NCBI RefSeq assembly: GCF_002078875.1
Contig: NC_034414.1
Span: 13,699,484 to 13,763,483 of the forward strand
Origin: Numida meleagris
Lineage: Eukaryota > Chordata > Aves > Galliformes > Numididae
Length of the DNA stretch: 64,000 bases
Direction of reading: 5' to 3'
Part shown: in pieces, positions 14,021-24,868 of the stretch
Layout of the letters: each line of letters begins with the position of its first letter
Position numbering within the stretch: position 1 is the first letter of the stretch
Notes under the pieces: generated by a model
What the model was told of the DNA's origin: nothing
Seen by the model: only the letters and a program-made list of their open reading frames with translations
Databases searched by the model: none
Made by a program: the position numbers and the translations under genes

Positions 14021-16317
14021 AGCACTCTGCAAAATGACAGGACTGTAACAAATTATTTCAGGCAACTCTGTGCAAGATCCAGGCATCTGAGATTTGCTGC
14101 TGAGGATAACAAATCTGACTATGCTGAGAAAGCTGGGAAACTATTTTAAGATGGGAAGAAAAAAAAAATGAGAAAAACAACACAATAGCAACAACAAAAA
14201 CCACTGGGAAGCACTAGCAAGTAGTGAACAGTTCAGAACCACTTCATGCACACTACTAAACAGAGGTTAGTTCTAACATACCAGATGCTTTCTAAATTTC
14301 CCTGTAGAGGGATATAGATGGAAAGCGTATCAATCCACTTTCCAAGAGACATCCAAAGCACAGAAGATATTTGCCTCAGCAACAAGGCTGTCAATGTTAA
14401 TGATTAAGATGCCAGAAGAGTACAAAAGGAGACATCTCCTTTGAAACCCTGGCACAACTTTGACTTCTCGCCATATGAGAACAGTCACCCACACACAATC
14501 TGCTAGATTTCCATCAGCTGCTAGCTGTTAAATCAGCCTGTAAATTCAGACATGATGTACTCCAGTAATGATCTATGATACCTGATATTTCATCCCAAAA
14601 AACTTTGCTGGTTTCAATAGTGAGACAGAGCAAGCTAGATGGGAAAGGACCACTTCTTGTTACTATAGTAACAGCGCATTAAAATGTCTTAAAATTTGAC
14701 TCCATCTTGATTCAAATGTATAGCAAGGATCAAGAGTGGCAACACCTACACAGCACACATCCCTTATGCGCTCTAGAATCCCAGCGCCAAAGACATCTGG
14801 CCATATCAGGGAGCATGAAGATGTCATCAATAGCAAAGAAGCAGGGACATTAAATACACCCATTCTCAAAAAACTCAGAGGGGTTTTCGGATTGAACTGT
14901 GCTGAGAGGTGCAAAGGTACTTCAGAGGAAGAACCAGAACAGCTGTAGACAAGGAGCATCAATCTGCCACCTCACACACACGTGCCAAATACAAGTGAAT
15001 TCAAGTACCTCAAGGTAAAGAAATTGCAGGCTTCTACCATTAGGACACATGCCTTTCAAGTATGAACACAGACTCCTGGACACCTGTCCCACAGCAAGAC
15101 CAACCATGCCTTGGTGAACCCCGAGAAATACTTGTCTATCGTGAGCTTACAGCCTTCCAGAAAGGATATTCAACAGCTTTCCCAGACAATGTAATTAACT
15201 GCTGCACTATCTTTGCCATTGCCATGAGACAGTTGTTCCTTAAAGGAGAAATCCAGATTATTCCATAAGGACCATTATATGCCTTAACTATTTAATTTAT
15301 GAAAGTTCAGTCCACCCATCCTGCACTCTCCTACTGATTTTCTTTACAGTAAGCTACCTTTCCTCAGGTCATGATATCATGTTTTCTAGCTCTTATTCTT
15401 CCCCAAGACTTTTTTTTTCAGCAAATGTTTTATACTGAAGCCAAAAAAAAACAGTGCCACAAATTCATCAAGATAATCACAGTATTTGGCAGTGCAACAA
15501 GTAAGTGACATGCCCAAGAACAGCTAAAATTAAGACAAGTACAGCAACAGTCTTGCACTTTTAAAATCTGAAGGCCTTGTTTTCACACTCGTGATTCTTG
15601 TAGCATTCTCCTCATTCTTACTCTTCAAACATAGTTATCCAAATAAGATCATGCCATAATAGCAAACAAAGCTACAAAGAGCCGTCCTGAATGAACAGAA
15701 CTATGAAGGCATACAAGGAACATGACTGCTCACACATCTCTACCTACCACACGTTATATATACAGCCAAAATGGGGAGCTCAGGCTGTTTAGCACTAGGA
15801 TGCTGGACGACCTGTTGACAGAGGAAACACCGAGTGAAGAGGTTTATTCTCTGTGAAGTGCTGAGCTAATGCATTATCAATATTTTCTGGTTCACTGATA
15901 AGATAACAGCACGTAATCACATTAAGTTTACTCACGCAATGGATAAAGCAATGCACTTTTATTTATTTGCTCATTGTACGGTTTGATCACATTTCAGTGT
16001 CTTCTAAGACACTGAAGTAGTGAATAACAAAGTAGTAAATAACAAACAAAATGGATATTCTCACAACCACATCTACTTAGAGTACTAGAAAGAAATCAAG
16101 GACCATTTGCCTAAGCTTATAAATGATGGGCAAAGCTTTTATTTTACAGAATGAAAACAGCACTGATTCTTAACAGGATCAACATAGGATTTTTTTGTTT
16201 GTTTTTTTTTGTTTTTTTTAAAGCCATAGCATGGAAGGTCTTTCCTTTTGAGCTCTTCCTCTCTCTCTTCCTTGCCCTGCACAGATAATTGGGCAGAAGC
16301 ACTGAAAGAGTGCAAGG

Positions 16318-16680
16318 ATGAGCAGCAGTTATTTCCTGCAGCTGTTGTCCTTTGCTCTACTTCTCAACATCCTTACAAGTACACAAGGCACCTTCATTTC
16401 AGCTGTTAGTTGGATGTGGTGCCCTCAGGAGTTACTGAGAAACAGAAGGGTCCAGACAAGTCCAGATCATTTTCAGCCCAAGTGGTTTTGCTGGGAGAGG
16501 AATAGCTATTGCAGGAATGAACATCCTTGGAAGGCAATTCCTTACTTCTCAGAAGGAGATACGTTCACCACAAGCTGCAAACTTTGTACTAGGGATGAGG
16601 AAAGCTGTGATCTTTGCCACCAGCAGCACGACTCTGCTGTTAAATTTCATGTCTTGAGAAAATACAGGAAAGTCACCTGA
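16318..16680 (+). CDS. Candidate small secreted cysteine-rich ORF (unrecognised)
   Basis: I do not recognise this 120-codon ORF. Residues 1-24 look like a cleavable signal peptide: a polar start, a leucine-rich core (FLQLLSFALLLNIL) and a small-residue end (STQG). The rest has seven cysteines at 35, 58, 65, 87, 90, 97 and 100. The last four form CxxC-x6-CxxC. The ATG has A at -3. Upstream, a long pyrimidine tract ends in CAG at 16,283, a good-looking splice acceptor 34 bases before the ATG. An AATAAA occurs at 17,273. It is antisense to KCNQ1 inside intron 1. It could be a real nested single-coding-exon gene, a decayed gene, or a chance ORF. No family, homologue or transcript evidence was available to me. 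Confidence 0.3.
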   Translation: MSSSYFLQLLSFALLLNILTSTQGTFISAVSWMWCPQELLRNRRVQTSPDHFQPKWFCWERNSYCRNEHPWKAIPYFSEGDTFTTSCKLCTRDEESCDLCHQQHDSAVKFHVLRKYRKVT

Positions 16681-19600
16681 TGGAAGCTTCCTATTATGAC
16701 TGACATTCTGTTCTCAGACAATGACCCAATTTTGTCTTCCTATCCATCGAAAAAAATTTGTTTTATTAATGCCACAAGGAAAAAAATACTGTTAAAAACT
16801 GGAAAACAATTAAATGTATCCCCAATACTCGATGGAGTACATTTGCAGAAAAGATTAGTAAATCCAAGCACTGGAGTTCAGAGATGCCCAAGTTAACTAA
16901 GAACTATAGCTCATTTGAAGTAAGCACAAATCAAGTCATATAACAAAGCATTTACTTTTTAAGTAATCCCAGCAAACAAAGACACACAAAGGATAAGGTT
17001 TTACTCCTAACTATGAAAAACATTTCACTTTTCTATTACAAATATGACAAAACATTATTGTCAAATAACATCTGAGTCCACCAGCACTAGTAAAATATGA
17101 GTGAGATTTATATTCCCATTAAAAACATTAATATGAAATTCAAAGGTCAGGATCAATATTTGCAGAAGAAAAGAAATGCAGAAACCCTGTACCAGGTTTA
17201 TTTTGGCTTTGGTTGACATTTTCATAAAACATTAAAAACATCACATTGGCTGTGAAGAACATATAAAAAAGTAATAAAACCTACTCTAGGCAGATCGCTA
17301 AGAGTATCTCAAGGCCATCTAATAACTTGTAATACAATTCCCTATTTTCAGTGGCTTATAGCTTTCAAATGAACAAATTTCTGTGGCTGTAAGTTATAGT
17401 GGTTATGATATTCCCTGCAATAAGTCCCCACACACAGACACTAAAACAAACAACAACCCTGAACGGTTTTGGACAATACATCAACTTACATCACAGACAG
17501 ATCTGATGCTGGGGCAGTTCAAAGGCAACATTTGCTTTTACCATGCTGGTTGTCCTAAGCTTCAAGAAAGCTTCAGCACACCCTGCACCTGCCTATTTGT
17601 TTAAATTGTGAATTTTCCCGATTCTAAGTTTTCCGCTGTAAAGTGTGGGTGCTAAGGGAGGAAACTCCCATTTAAAAAACGTGGTACAGTACTTTGTTGT
17701 TCGTTTTTTACCAACTACTTGCTCTATATCTACACATTCATCCAGGCCCTATTGTACGCACCTACTACCAATGCATACACAACAGGTGGCCAAACTACTT
17801 GATTTAGAGAAGCTTCAGAATTTCCTTCTTTTAATCTTTTTAAATCTTTCAATTATTGTCTAAAAAACAGCAATAAACTTGACTGCAAAAGCAGTCTCTG
17901 TTATGACACGTGGGACTTGTAGGTGTTAAAATACAGCCGTTACTACCATAGTAGAAGCTTGCAAACACATGCTCTCCCATTACAGATATTACAATGGATC
18001 TCACAGGCCCTTATGCTGATGAAGCATGACTGTATGGGAAGAGCCAGTACATCACAGAAAAACCTCAGACATCTTTCTTCCCAGCCTCTAGCTCAAATAA
18101 GTGCATCCACTAGGCTTATTTGCAACTGGCAACTTTCCAACTGATTTGAAACTTGTGTTGGACCTCTTGATGGCAGAAGAAAACACCTTGCCCCCAACAA
18201 GAAAGCGGTTTACAACTGAAACTGAATGAGCAAGTGTTCACAGCTTTTGTGTTCAGCCATCAGAGCACATTCAACAATCTATTAACACACAAAATTAATG
18301 AGGTACTGCAGAGTTTAAAGTCAGGAAAGCACTGTGCCTGTGCATAGCCCCCAACAGCACATGTTGGCACCACTGTTTGTAATACATCCGCTGCTCAGGC
18401 ACTTGGAGCTCAGCCTAATTAGCTCACTGCAATTGAATCCCAACTTTAGCTTTGATTCTATTGCAATGAAGGTTTTGAAAGAGGCCTATCTAGACAGCCT
18501 TACATGTTTTTGTTTTTTTTTTCTTTTTCCTGGAACTTGAAGAGCTAGGGCACAGAAGTGTGCCAGAATTGCCCAGCCAACCATTTGACAGATACAGAAA
18601 TGTGAATACTGCACTTACTTGTTTTTGTAAGATCATTCATGTGCAACTTTTAAAGCTAGAATAATTATTCTCCCGGAGGAAAGCAAACACGAGAGAAGAA
18701 CTTGGAATGTTAAATTGGAAGGACGATTGGAAAAGAGAGGAGAAAGCCTACCTGCAGGAAAGCCTGCCCAAATTGATAACATTTATCACCTTTATGCACA
18801 AATTCCACAGAGCTGTTCATCCATCACACACAACTTGGTCTTCACCAAGCATTAATGTTCAGAAGTTTACAGCTTCCTGTTCCCATCAGCTACTCAAAAG
18901 CCTGAACATCGTCAGTACAATTGCAAAGGCTTTTTTGTCCCCACAGAGCTCCCTCACTTCACGCAGCTCCAAGCTTCTGTCAAGTCACAGGTTGGGAAAT
19001 ACGGCACAAGGCAAGAGAGGAAATCTGTATGCTGCCCAACACAAATACTGTCTCTATCACACAAGTCCAAAGAAGCACCTTCGTGCAAAGTTGTAGCTAA
19101 GGAGCTGCATTGTGTCATGCAGCAGGGAAGGAGGGAGCAGAAAAACCTTTAAGTTCCTTCTGCACAACATCTGTGCTGAACTAAATTTTTTTTTTTTCAG
19201 CTGTCACTTTGCTCGCACAGCAAGAAATTATCATGCTTTGTTCACCTAATAAGATTTAAAATACTATTGACTGAAACGTTTCATCTTTATTGAAAATGTG
19301 TGCTGTACATAACTAGCCATTTTTGATAGGATACCAGGTTATACTCTGGAGCTAATTTCACATTTTTTCTGGACTACTTCTCCAGTACCACAGTGGATAC
19401 ACAACACTCAAAGAAACTAATTTCACAGCTCTGTATCAGAAATCTGCCCAAGACTCAAAAACGTATCTGAATGGCTGGCAACAGAGCAAATCCTGCAACA
19501 GCAACTCCTAACCATTAGCGTGCTGTCTTATGCATTCAGCCAGCTATGGTAGTGAGCCAGGCAAAACCTCATCTCCTATCTGGGAGTAGGGAAAGTTTTC

Positions 19601-19841
19601 TTTCTGATCCCTTTTATTTCACATAAAAACGTAACCAGACATACTGAAAAACGCAGCACACTAGGTTGCAAAGATGTCCACTTTGCCATGAACCAGTCAC
19701 TAGATTTTGTGATAGGGCAGGAGGAAGCTATGTTTATCACTTTGTTTCCACTTCATTTTGTCCAGTTATGCTCCTTAAGCAGTTGTGTGATCTCGAACAT
19801 CTATAAAACTCTATTTTCCAAAGAGACACCACCATGAGCTA

Positions 19842-20123
19842 TGGGTTTCACCAACGCTCAGCAAGCGTTAATGAATATCAATGGGTGCATTTTTTTCCAC
19901 ATGGAGAAATTCAGTGACACCCCTTTGCTTCATCCACACTTCCACGTCAGACACTATTTTGTCAGACTGCCTCTCTGCTGCCACCTGTCACACATCAACA
20001 AAATGTATGAATATTGGAGGGAAGGTTCAACCTCTACTGCCATACCACCAGCGTCCACCTGCTTCTGATGTTGTAGGCCAACAAAATAAAATAGGAGGCA
20101 TTACTTTAGGAGCAGCCCACATA
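19842..20123 (-). mobile_element. mariner (Galluhop-like) 5' fragment, copy 2
   Basis: This is a second copy of the element near 5.5-5.8 kb, in the same orientation. On the minus strand it reads through MKQRGVTEFLHVEKNAPIDI followed by H and an in-frame stop. That reading matches the start of a mariner transposase. The outer end (near 20,123) coincides with the outer end of copy 1. This copy stops earlier than copy 1 on the inner side. It is a dead fossil inside KCNQ1 intron 1. Confidence 0.6.
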
Positions 20124-23100
20124 GCTGCCTTTTTTCCTCATCTCTGCAGTCACACTTCTGAGTTGCCATCTGCCTTTACAGACTAGTTTCCCAAATCCCA
20201 GCCACCAGCCAGTCCGAGCTTATGTAAACATCTCAGGATTCAAAGAAAATTCAATCACAATCATGGTTGATTAAATCGAACATATACAAAGCAAAGTAAA
20301 TTGAACTGGGTACATAAATCAATGCAAAGATAAGATAGAGGACTTATCTTGCATGGCAACTTAAGAGAGTTGCAATACATGAACAGACCAATGATCCATC
20401 TACTTGTGAATTTTTCTCTCTGATAATGGCCAACACTTCAAAGAGCACAGGAAGTCAACACACAGTACATGTTGCCAGAAGTTATTTGCCATACAGAAGA
20501 CTAAGGAAAACACCAGAAAGCTCATAACTTCTTCAAACACATTAAGACATTGGATTTTAAACTATTTACAGAAGGTGAAAAGAAAGTCTTCCCCCCTGAA
20601 AATCTAATCTATTATTTATTTATTTTTTAACAAAGATCTGAGGACTCGTTCTTTATAGTCATTTCCAACACAGGAACAGAGTCTCAGGATTTCAGCGAGT
20701 CACTATAAAGACAGAAATTAAGTTTCTTTCACCCCACCACCTCTCTTCACATGGCCTCAAAACATGATTGGCTAACACTACAGAACATTTCACCACTCAA
20801 AGGCAGTATCTCAAGGCACACCACTAAGATAAGTGTGATAAGATGCCCTAGCTCCAAAGGTCAATGAGAACAGTGGCACCCACTCATTTCCTCACCTGTG
20901 ACAGCCATGGGTTTGGTGGTTCCAGAAGGACATTTACATATAACCATGCCACAGGGCAAGCTCTGACTCTGATGTGCAAAATGCAAGTTTCTAAGCAACC
21001 AGTAGTTGTGTTTGCAGAAACTATGCATGTAAATCTCCAGCTCTTTATTTGCACAAGTAGAATTCAGTGTACGTATACTACACACTTTGTGTATTTAAAT
21101 TAAGTTCAATGTAACATCATGTAGCTGAAAGAAAAGTTTCTATCACCTCCACTAGTATTTTTGTCAGGCTTTTAGAGTGGCTAATTAATAGCCCTTTCTC
21201 CACTCCTTCCCTCCATAGAAACTATCTCTACAGCTTATAGAAATCTAGTACAATTGGGTACAATAATTCATTTATTATTCTGCTCACTCAGGATGTTCCT
21301 GCTCTGGGTAAATAAGACAGCTCAGAAGAGATTTTTGCAGAGCTCAATAGATTTAATCGGAGACTTTGATATCTCATTATCCTGGGAAATTAAAACCATC
21401 ACCAAGAGAGAAAGAACGTACATTCTGCCTCTTGGAAAAGAGGTATTTTGGGTATTGTCAATCTGTGTGACAATCAGATGTAGCTCTTCTTGCTTAATAA
21501 ACAGGCTTTAAACAACCAGAGGCACAGGTCCAGAAGAAGTTACTTTGACTGTTCCATAGCGTTTTTAAGTCTATCATTTCAGTCTATAACTAAGAAGATA
21601 GCTACATACTCTCCATGATGTAGATGAGTGCAATAGAGAGAAAATACAGGCCACTGTACTCCTATCTTTGGGCAACATCTTGGCCAGAACTCTATCCAGT
21701 TTTGGTCTTTATTCACTAGTTTAACACTGCTCTACCTTCTTACCTTCTGAACCTTTAAAAGAAACTGAGACCTCTCATGCAATTGAAATCCCCCAGAACA
21801 AAGCAGGGGGTAGCCAGCAGAGGGAACGACAAAGAGGAACTACGTAAGTGACATCGGTCTCTTGAGCTCATTTTGGGAAGGGATTTTGCATGCAAAATAA
21901 TCTAACAAAGCACGTGCAGAAATCAGGTCCCACATCTCCAGAACACAGTTTCACTGAATCAGATCAACTGCATGCCTTGTCCATTAACTTTAATATCAAG
22001 CTCATGCACTGCAGGAATTAAGCAACCAACCCTCAGCATCTTGCTGGCAGCAGCAGTACTCAAAGAAAGCATTCCCCAGAAAACAAGAAAGAGTTGGAAG
22101 GGTATGGACCAAAGACCAGTAAACTCAAACATTATCATCACAGGCACAGAAAGCGCAGGCTTATCAGCCACAGAAATAGGAAGATGTCGGGATGGTTGAG
22201 GCTGGTACAAACTCAATTCCCTCTGCTGGGGGAAATCTGAGCAGAGCTGCCTGAAAACACACAGACTGCACTTACAGATTGCCTTGCGAGGAACACACTA
22301 GGACACGAGTACACCCTTCTGTCTCTTTAAAGTCCTAAGACAGAGAATTTGCACAATACTTAGTAAAAAGCTGGAAAATATTTACTACTGCTGTCATTCA
22401 CCACTGCATCAAAACAGCTCTACCAGAAAAAGAGAAGCACAGGGTCAATGCTCATAGCACGAATAAGAGTGTACTGAGGGAGAGGCAGACGACGGCTTGT
22501 GGTACATATGCCAATCTCCCAGCACAGATAGGATTTATCTGTATTGTTAATACTTGTGAGAACGGTTAAAATCCAGGCTAGATTCCTACAGAAATAAATA
22601 GATCTAACAGTCCTTTCCAAGATCTTTTTCTTAAGATAAGCACTAAGATTTGAAGAAGATTAGGTAAGATACTCAACAAGGTTTACTGTCTCCTCTGCAC
22701 ATAATTCCACGCAATAGAAAAGAGTCAACACTATGAAAGACCGCTGCTTCAATCTCCTTTTAGAGATTTTCCTGTTCCTCAAAGGGTTGTATGTTGTTCA
22801 CTCAGAACAATTTGACGCTTTGTAATTACGGCCGTTAGTTGCTTTGTCATCTAATAGCATTATGATAATCTGAAACAGAGCAAGACCCACAATTATCTTA
22901 GCAGCTGCACACAGCCAACTCCCACCAAAATACACTCTGACTACAGCTGTTTTCCCTCCTCTAAAACAACGGTGGTACAACTTACCTCACTCCAGAATCC
23001 CAAAATGCAAAAACTGGCACACCAGCCTCAACTTACTTCGAAATAACAGTGACTTAGAATTGTAAATCTGCATGCAATAAGATCATCGTGATTAAATTTC

Positions 23101-23213
23101 AACAGAAGTCTTTTATCTTCAGATCCGACCCATAAAATACTTTCACCTCTAGTTCTTGAAATAAGTTCATGCGTATGTAGCGTATATAGGCGTGCATACG
23201 TACACAACCAACA

Positions 23214-23295
23214 GAGTCACAGAATCAGTAACGTTGGAAAAGACCACTAAGACCACCTAGTCCAGCCATCAGCCCATCCACACAGAGACACAAAC
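23214..23295 (-). mobile_element. CR1 LINE 3' end fragment
   Basis: The string agagtcacagaatcagtaac, followed by a 'ttggaaaagaccactaagacc' type sequence, is the reverse complement of the 3' tail of an avian CR1 LINE. It is short, diverged and non-coding. It sits a few hundred bases downstream of KCNQ1 exon 1, at the edge of the CpG island. Confidence 0.65.
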
Positions 23296-23839
23296 AGGTC
23301 CCGCCGCTCGGCCTGACCTTATTCACTACCTTTAAGACACGGAAACGTCTCGAGGGCCACGCAAACCTCCCACGATTAAAAAGCACTGATCTCTCAAGGG
23401 TTCACTTGCAGAGATCCTCCCAGCAACCGATAGGCGACGGCTGAGGATGGGCACAGACCTCTGCTGGTTGCACTCAACGTTTCTAACTAGCTTGCAACTC
23501 TAACATCCTCCCAGAGTCATCCCCCTTCCTGCCTAAAAACAGCAGCGGTAGCATTCGGACCCGAGAGGGCGAGGAGCCGGTCCAAAGGAAGAAAAGCAAT
23601 CAAAATAAAGCTTAAAAAGCCAGAGAGAGGAGCGTCCCTTCCTCGCTGCTCTCCCTGCAGGACTACGGCGCTGCTACACACCGACTGCGCGCCGCACCGG
23701 GCGGGACTGCCGGGCAGCAGCCGGGAGGGGACGCCTCTCCCTCAGGGACAGCCCCGGGCACTTGCTCGGAAGAAAACCGCTGTAAGGGCCGAACCCGGCC
23801 GCGAGGCGCAGGTGGATCGGGCGCGGGACGGCTACTCAC

Positions 23840-24237
23840 ACGGTGAAGTGGTACACGAAGCACTTCCAGCCCGTCGGCCGCTCCAAGAAGTTGTACACCC
23901 GGCCCTGGATGTTGCTGCGGCTCAGCAGCGGCTTGCGGAGGCTGTAGATGGAGACGCGGGGGTCCAGGCTGACCGGGGGCCGCGCGCTGTCCGCGCCCAC
24001 CACCACCACCTCGCTCCTCGGGTGCGGCGGCCGCTCCCGCGCGGGTCCGGGACCGCTGCCCGCCGGCGGCTGCCCGCCCTGCGCCTCGGGGAGCGGAGCG
24101 TAGTGGGCGTTCGGGGCGCTCTCGGCCAGCTCCAGCGAGGAAGGCTTCTTGCCGGGCGTCATGCTGCCCTTCCTGGGCAGCGAGAGCCGGCCCAGGCTCC
24201 GTCTCCTGCGCTCGCCCGGGGGAGAGCTGGAGGACAT
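23840..24237 (-). CDS. KCNQ1: KCNQ1 (Kv7.1) coding exon 1
   Basis: This exon encodes the cytoplasmic N terminus of the Kv7.1 voltage-gated potassium channel, which with KCNE1 carries the slow delayed rectifier current in heart, inner ear and epithelia. It has 132 codons plus two bases. Residues 87-99 ([13 protein letters not shown]) and 111-131 ([13 protein letters not shown], then WKCFVYHF) match the vertebrate KCNQ1 juxtamembrane region almost exactly. SLELAE (34-39) is also shared. The start is chosen because the protein aligns with mammalian KCNQ1 from here; the ATG has G at -3. The frame stays open upstream to an ATG at 24,465, so an in-frame upstream start is not excluded. The donor is GTGAGT at 23,839-23,834 and leaves phase 2, the same phase as human exon 1 (c.386). 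The mammalian trafficking residues Y111, L114, E115 and P117 correspond to Y115, L118, E119 and P121. The membrane domains are outside this window. Confidence 0.95.
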
Positions 24238-24245
24238 GGCTGAGG

Positions 24246-24261
24246 AGGCGGCGGCGGCGGC
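24246..24261 (-). repeat. GCC trinucleotide run in KCNQ1 5' UTR
   Basis: On the minus strand this is five GCC units, ending nine bases before the KCNQ1 ATG, so it lies in the 5' UTR if the chosen start is right. If translation began at the upstream in-frame ATG it would encode an alanine run. Short GC trinucleotide runs like this often vary in length. Confidence 0.6.
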
Positions 24262-24699
24262 TCCGGGGCTGCGCTGCTTCAGCGAGCCGCCGGCCAGCGC
24301 CGGGTGTCCTCCCGCCGCTGCTGGCCCGGCCCCTCGGGGGCGGCTCCAGGCCAGGAAAGGTGAGGGGGTGCCGAGACGGGGCGTGTCGGGGCCGGGCCGT
24401 GCCCTGCCCGCAGCTCTGGGGCCGCCCGCGCGGAGGCGCTGCCCCGCCTCCGGCGCGCGCTGCACCTGCCCGCGTAGCCGCCCTCAGCTCCCGAAGAGTT
24501 TGTGCGGGGCTGACAGCGGCACGAGCCGGGGTGTGACCCCACGCCTTCCCCACGCTGTGGAGTGCCAGAGCCTTCGGGGTCGGCTGCTTTATGCTGGTGT
24601 TCAGCAGTGGGGAGGAGAGCTCCAAAACAGAACCTTCTGCCACGGGGATGCTTTTAGTAAGAGTAAAAAGGACAGGTTTTATGCAGGTTTATGTTTAAT

Positions 24700-24868
24700 C
24701 CCGGCACAGTTGCCCAGAGAGGTGGTGGAAGACCCGTGTGTGGATACAGCCAAGGTCAGGCTGAACGGGGCTCTGAGCACCTGATCTAGTATGAGTCCCT
24801 GATCACCGCAGGGGAATTGGACTAGATGGCCTTTAAGGGTCCCTTCCAGCTCAAACACTTCTATGAAA
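24700..24868 (+). mobile_element. CR1 LINE 3' end
   Basis: This is a clear CR1 3' end. It includes ttgcccagagaggtggtgga, then a 'caaggtcaggctgaacggggctctgagc' type stretch, and finishes with gatggcctttaagggtccct before the terminal 'ttctatga'. It is on the plus strand, about 470 bp upstream of the KCNQ1 start codon and antisense to KCNQ1. It therefore borders the CpG island and may lie inside the promoter region. Confidence 0.85.

Larger units (their letters stand above)
1..23839 (-). other. KCNQ1: KCNQ1 intron 1 (part)
   Basis: This stretch lies downstream of the KCNQ1 exon 1 splice donor on the minus strand, so it is the 5' part of intron 1. I looked for the next KCNQ1 exon, which encodes the start of the voltage sensor after the split valine codon, and saw no matching translation. 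Intron 1 is also very long in mammals, which fits. The sequence is AT-rich and mostly without recognisable content, apart from the mariner, CR1, G-rich and ORF entries listed separately. The many short ORFs have no family resemblance that I recognise. Confidence 0.85.
23600..24560. promoter_or_regulatory. KCNQ1: CpG island / KCNQ1 promoter region
   Basis: About 1 kb of very GC-rich, CpG-rich sequence surrounds KCNQ1 exon 1 and contrasts sharply with the AT-rich flanks. A GC box (GGGGCGG) sits at 24,337-24,343. No TATA box is obvious upstream of the start codon on the minus strand. This is the usual look of a broad CpG-island promoter with transcription running to lower coordinates. The edges are estimated by eye. 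The exact transcription start cannot be read from sequence alone. Confidence 0.8.

Noticed and set aside
18707..19096. 129-codon plus-strand ORF
   Set aside because: No signal peptide, domain pattern or recognisable family; composition looks like chance translation of intron.
22798..22980. 60-codon minus-strand ORF with a hydrophobic segment
   Set aside because: Short, without family resemblance, and the hydrophobic run is easily produced by AT-rich DNA.
23663..24784. Long ORFs of 81 to 326 codons on both strands across the CpG island
   Set aside because: GC-rich DNA has few stop codons, so long frames arise by chance. Only the minus-strand frame containing the KCNQ1 N terminus matches a known protein, and the others are its shadows.
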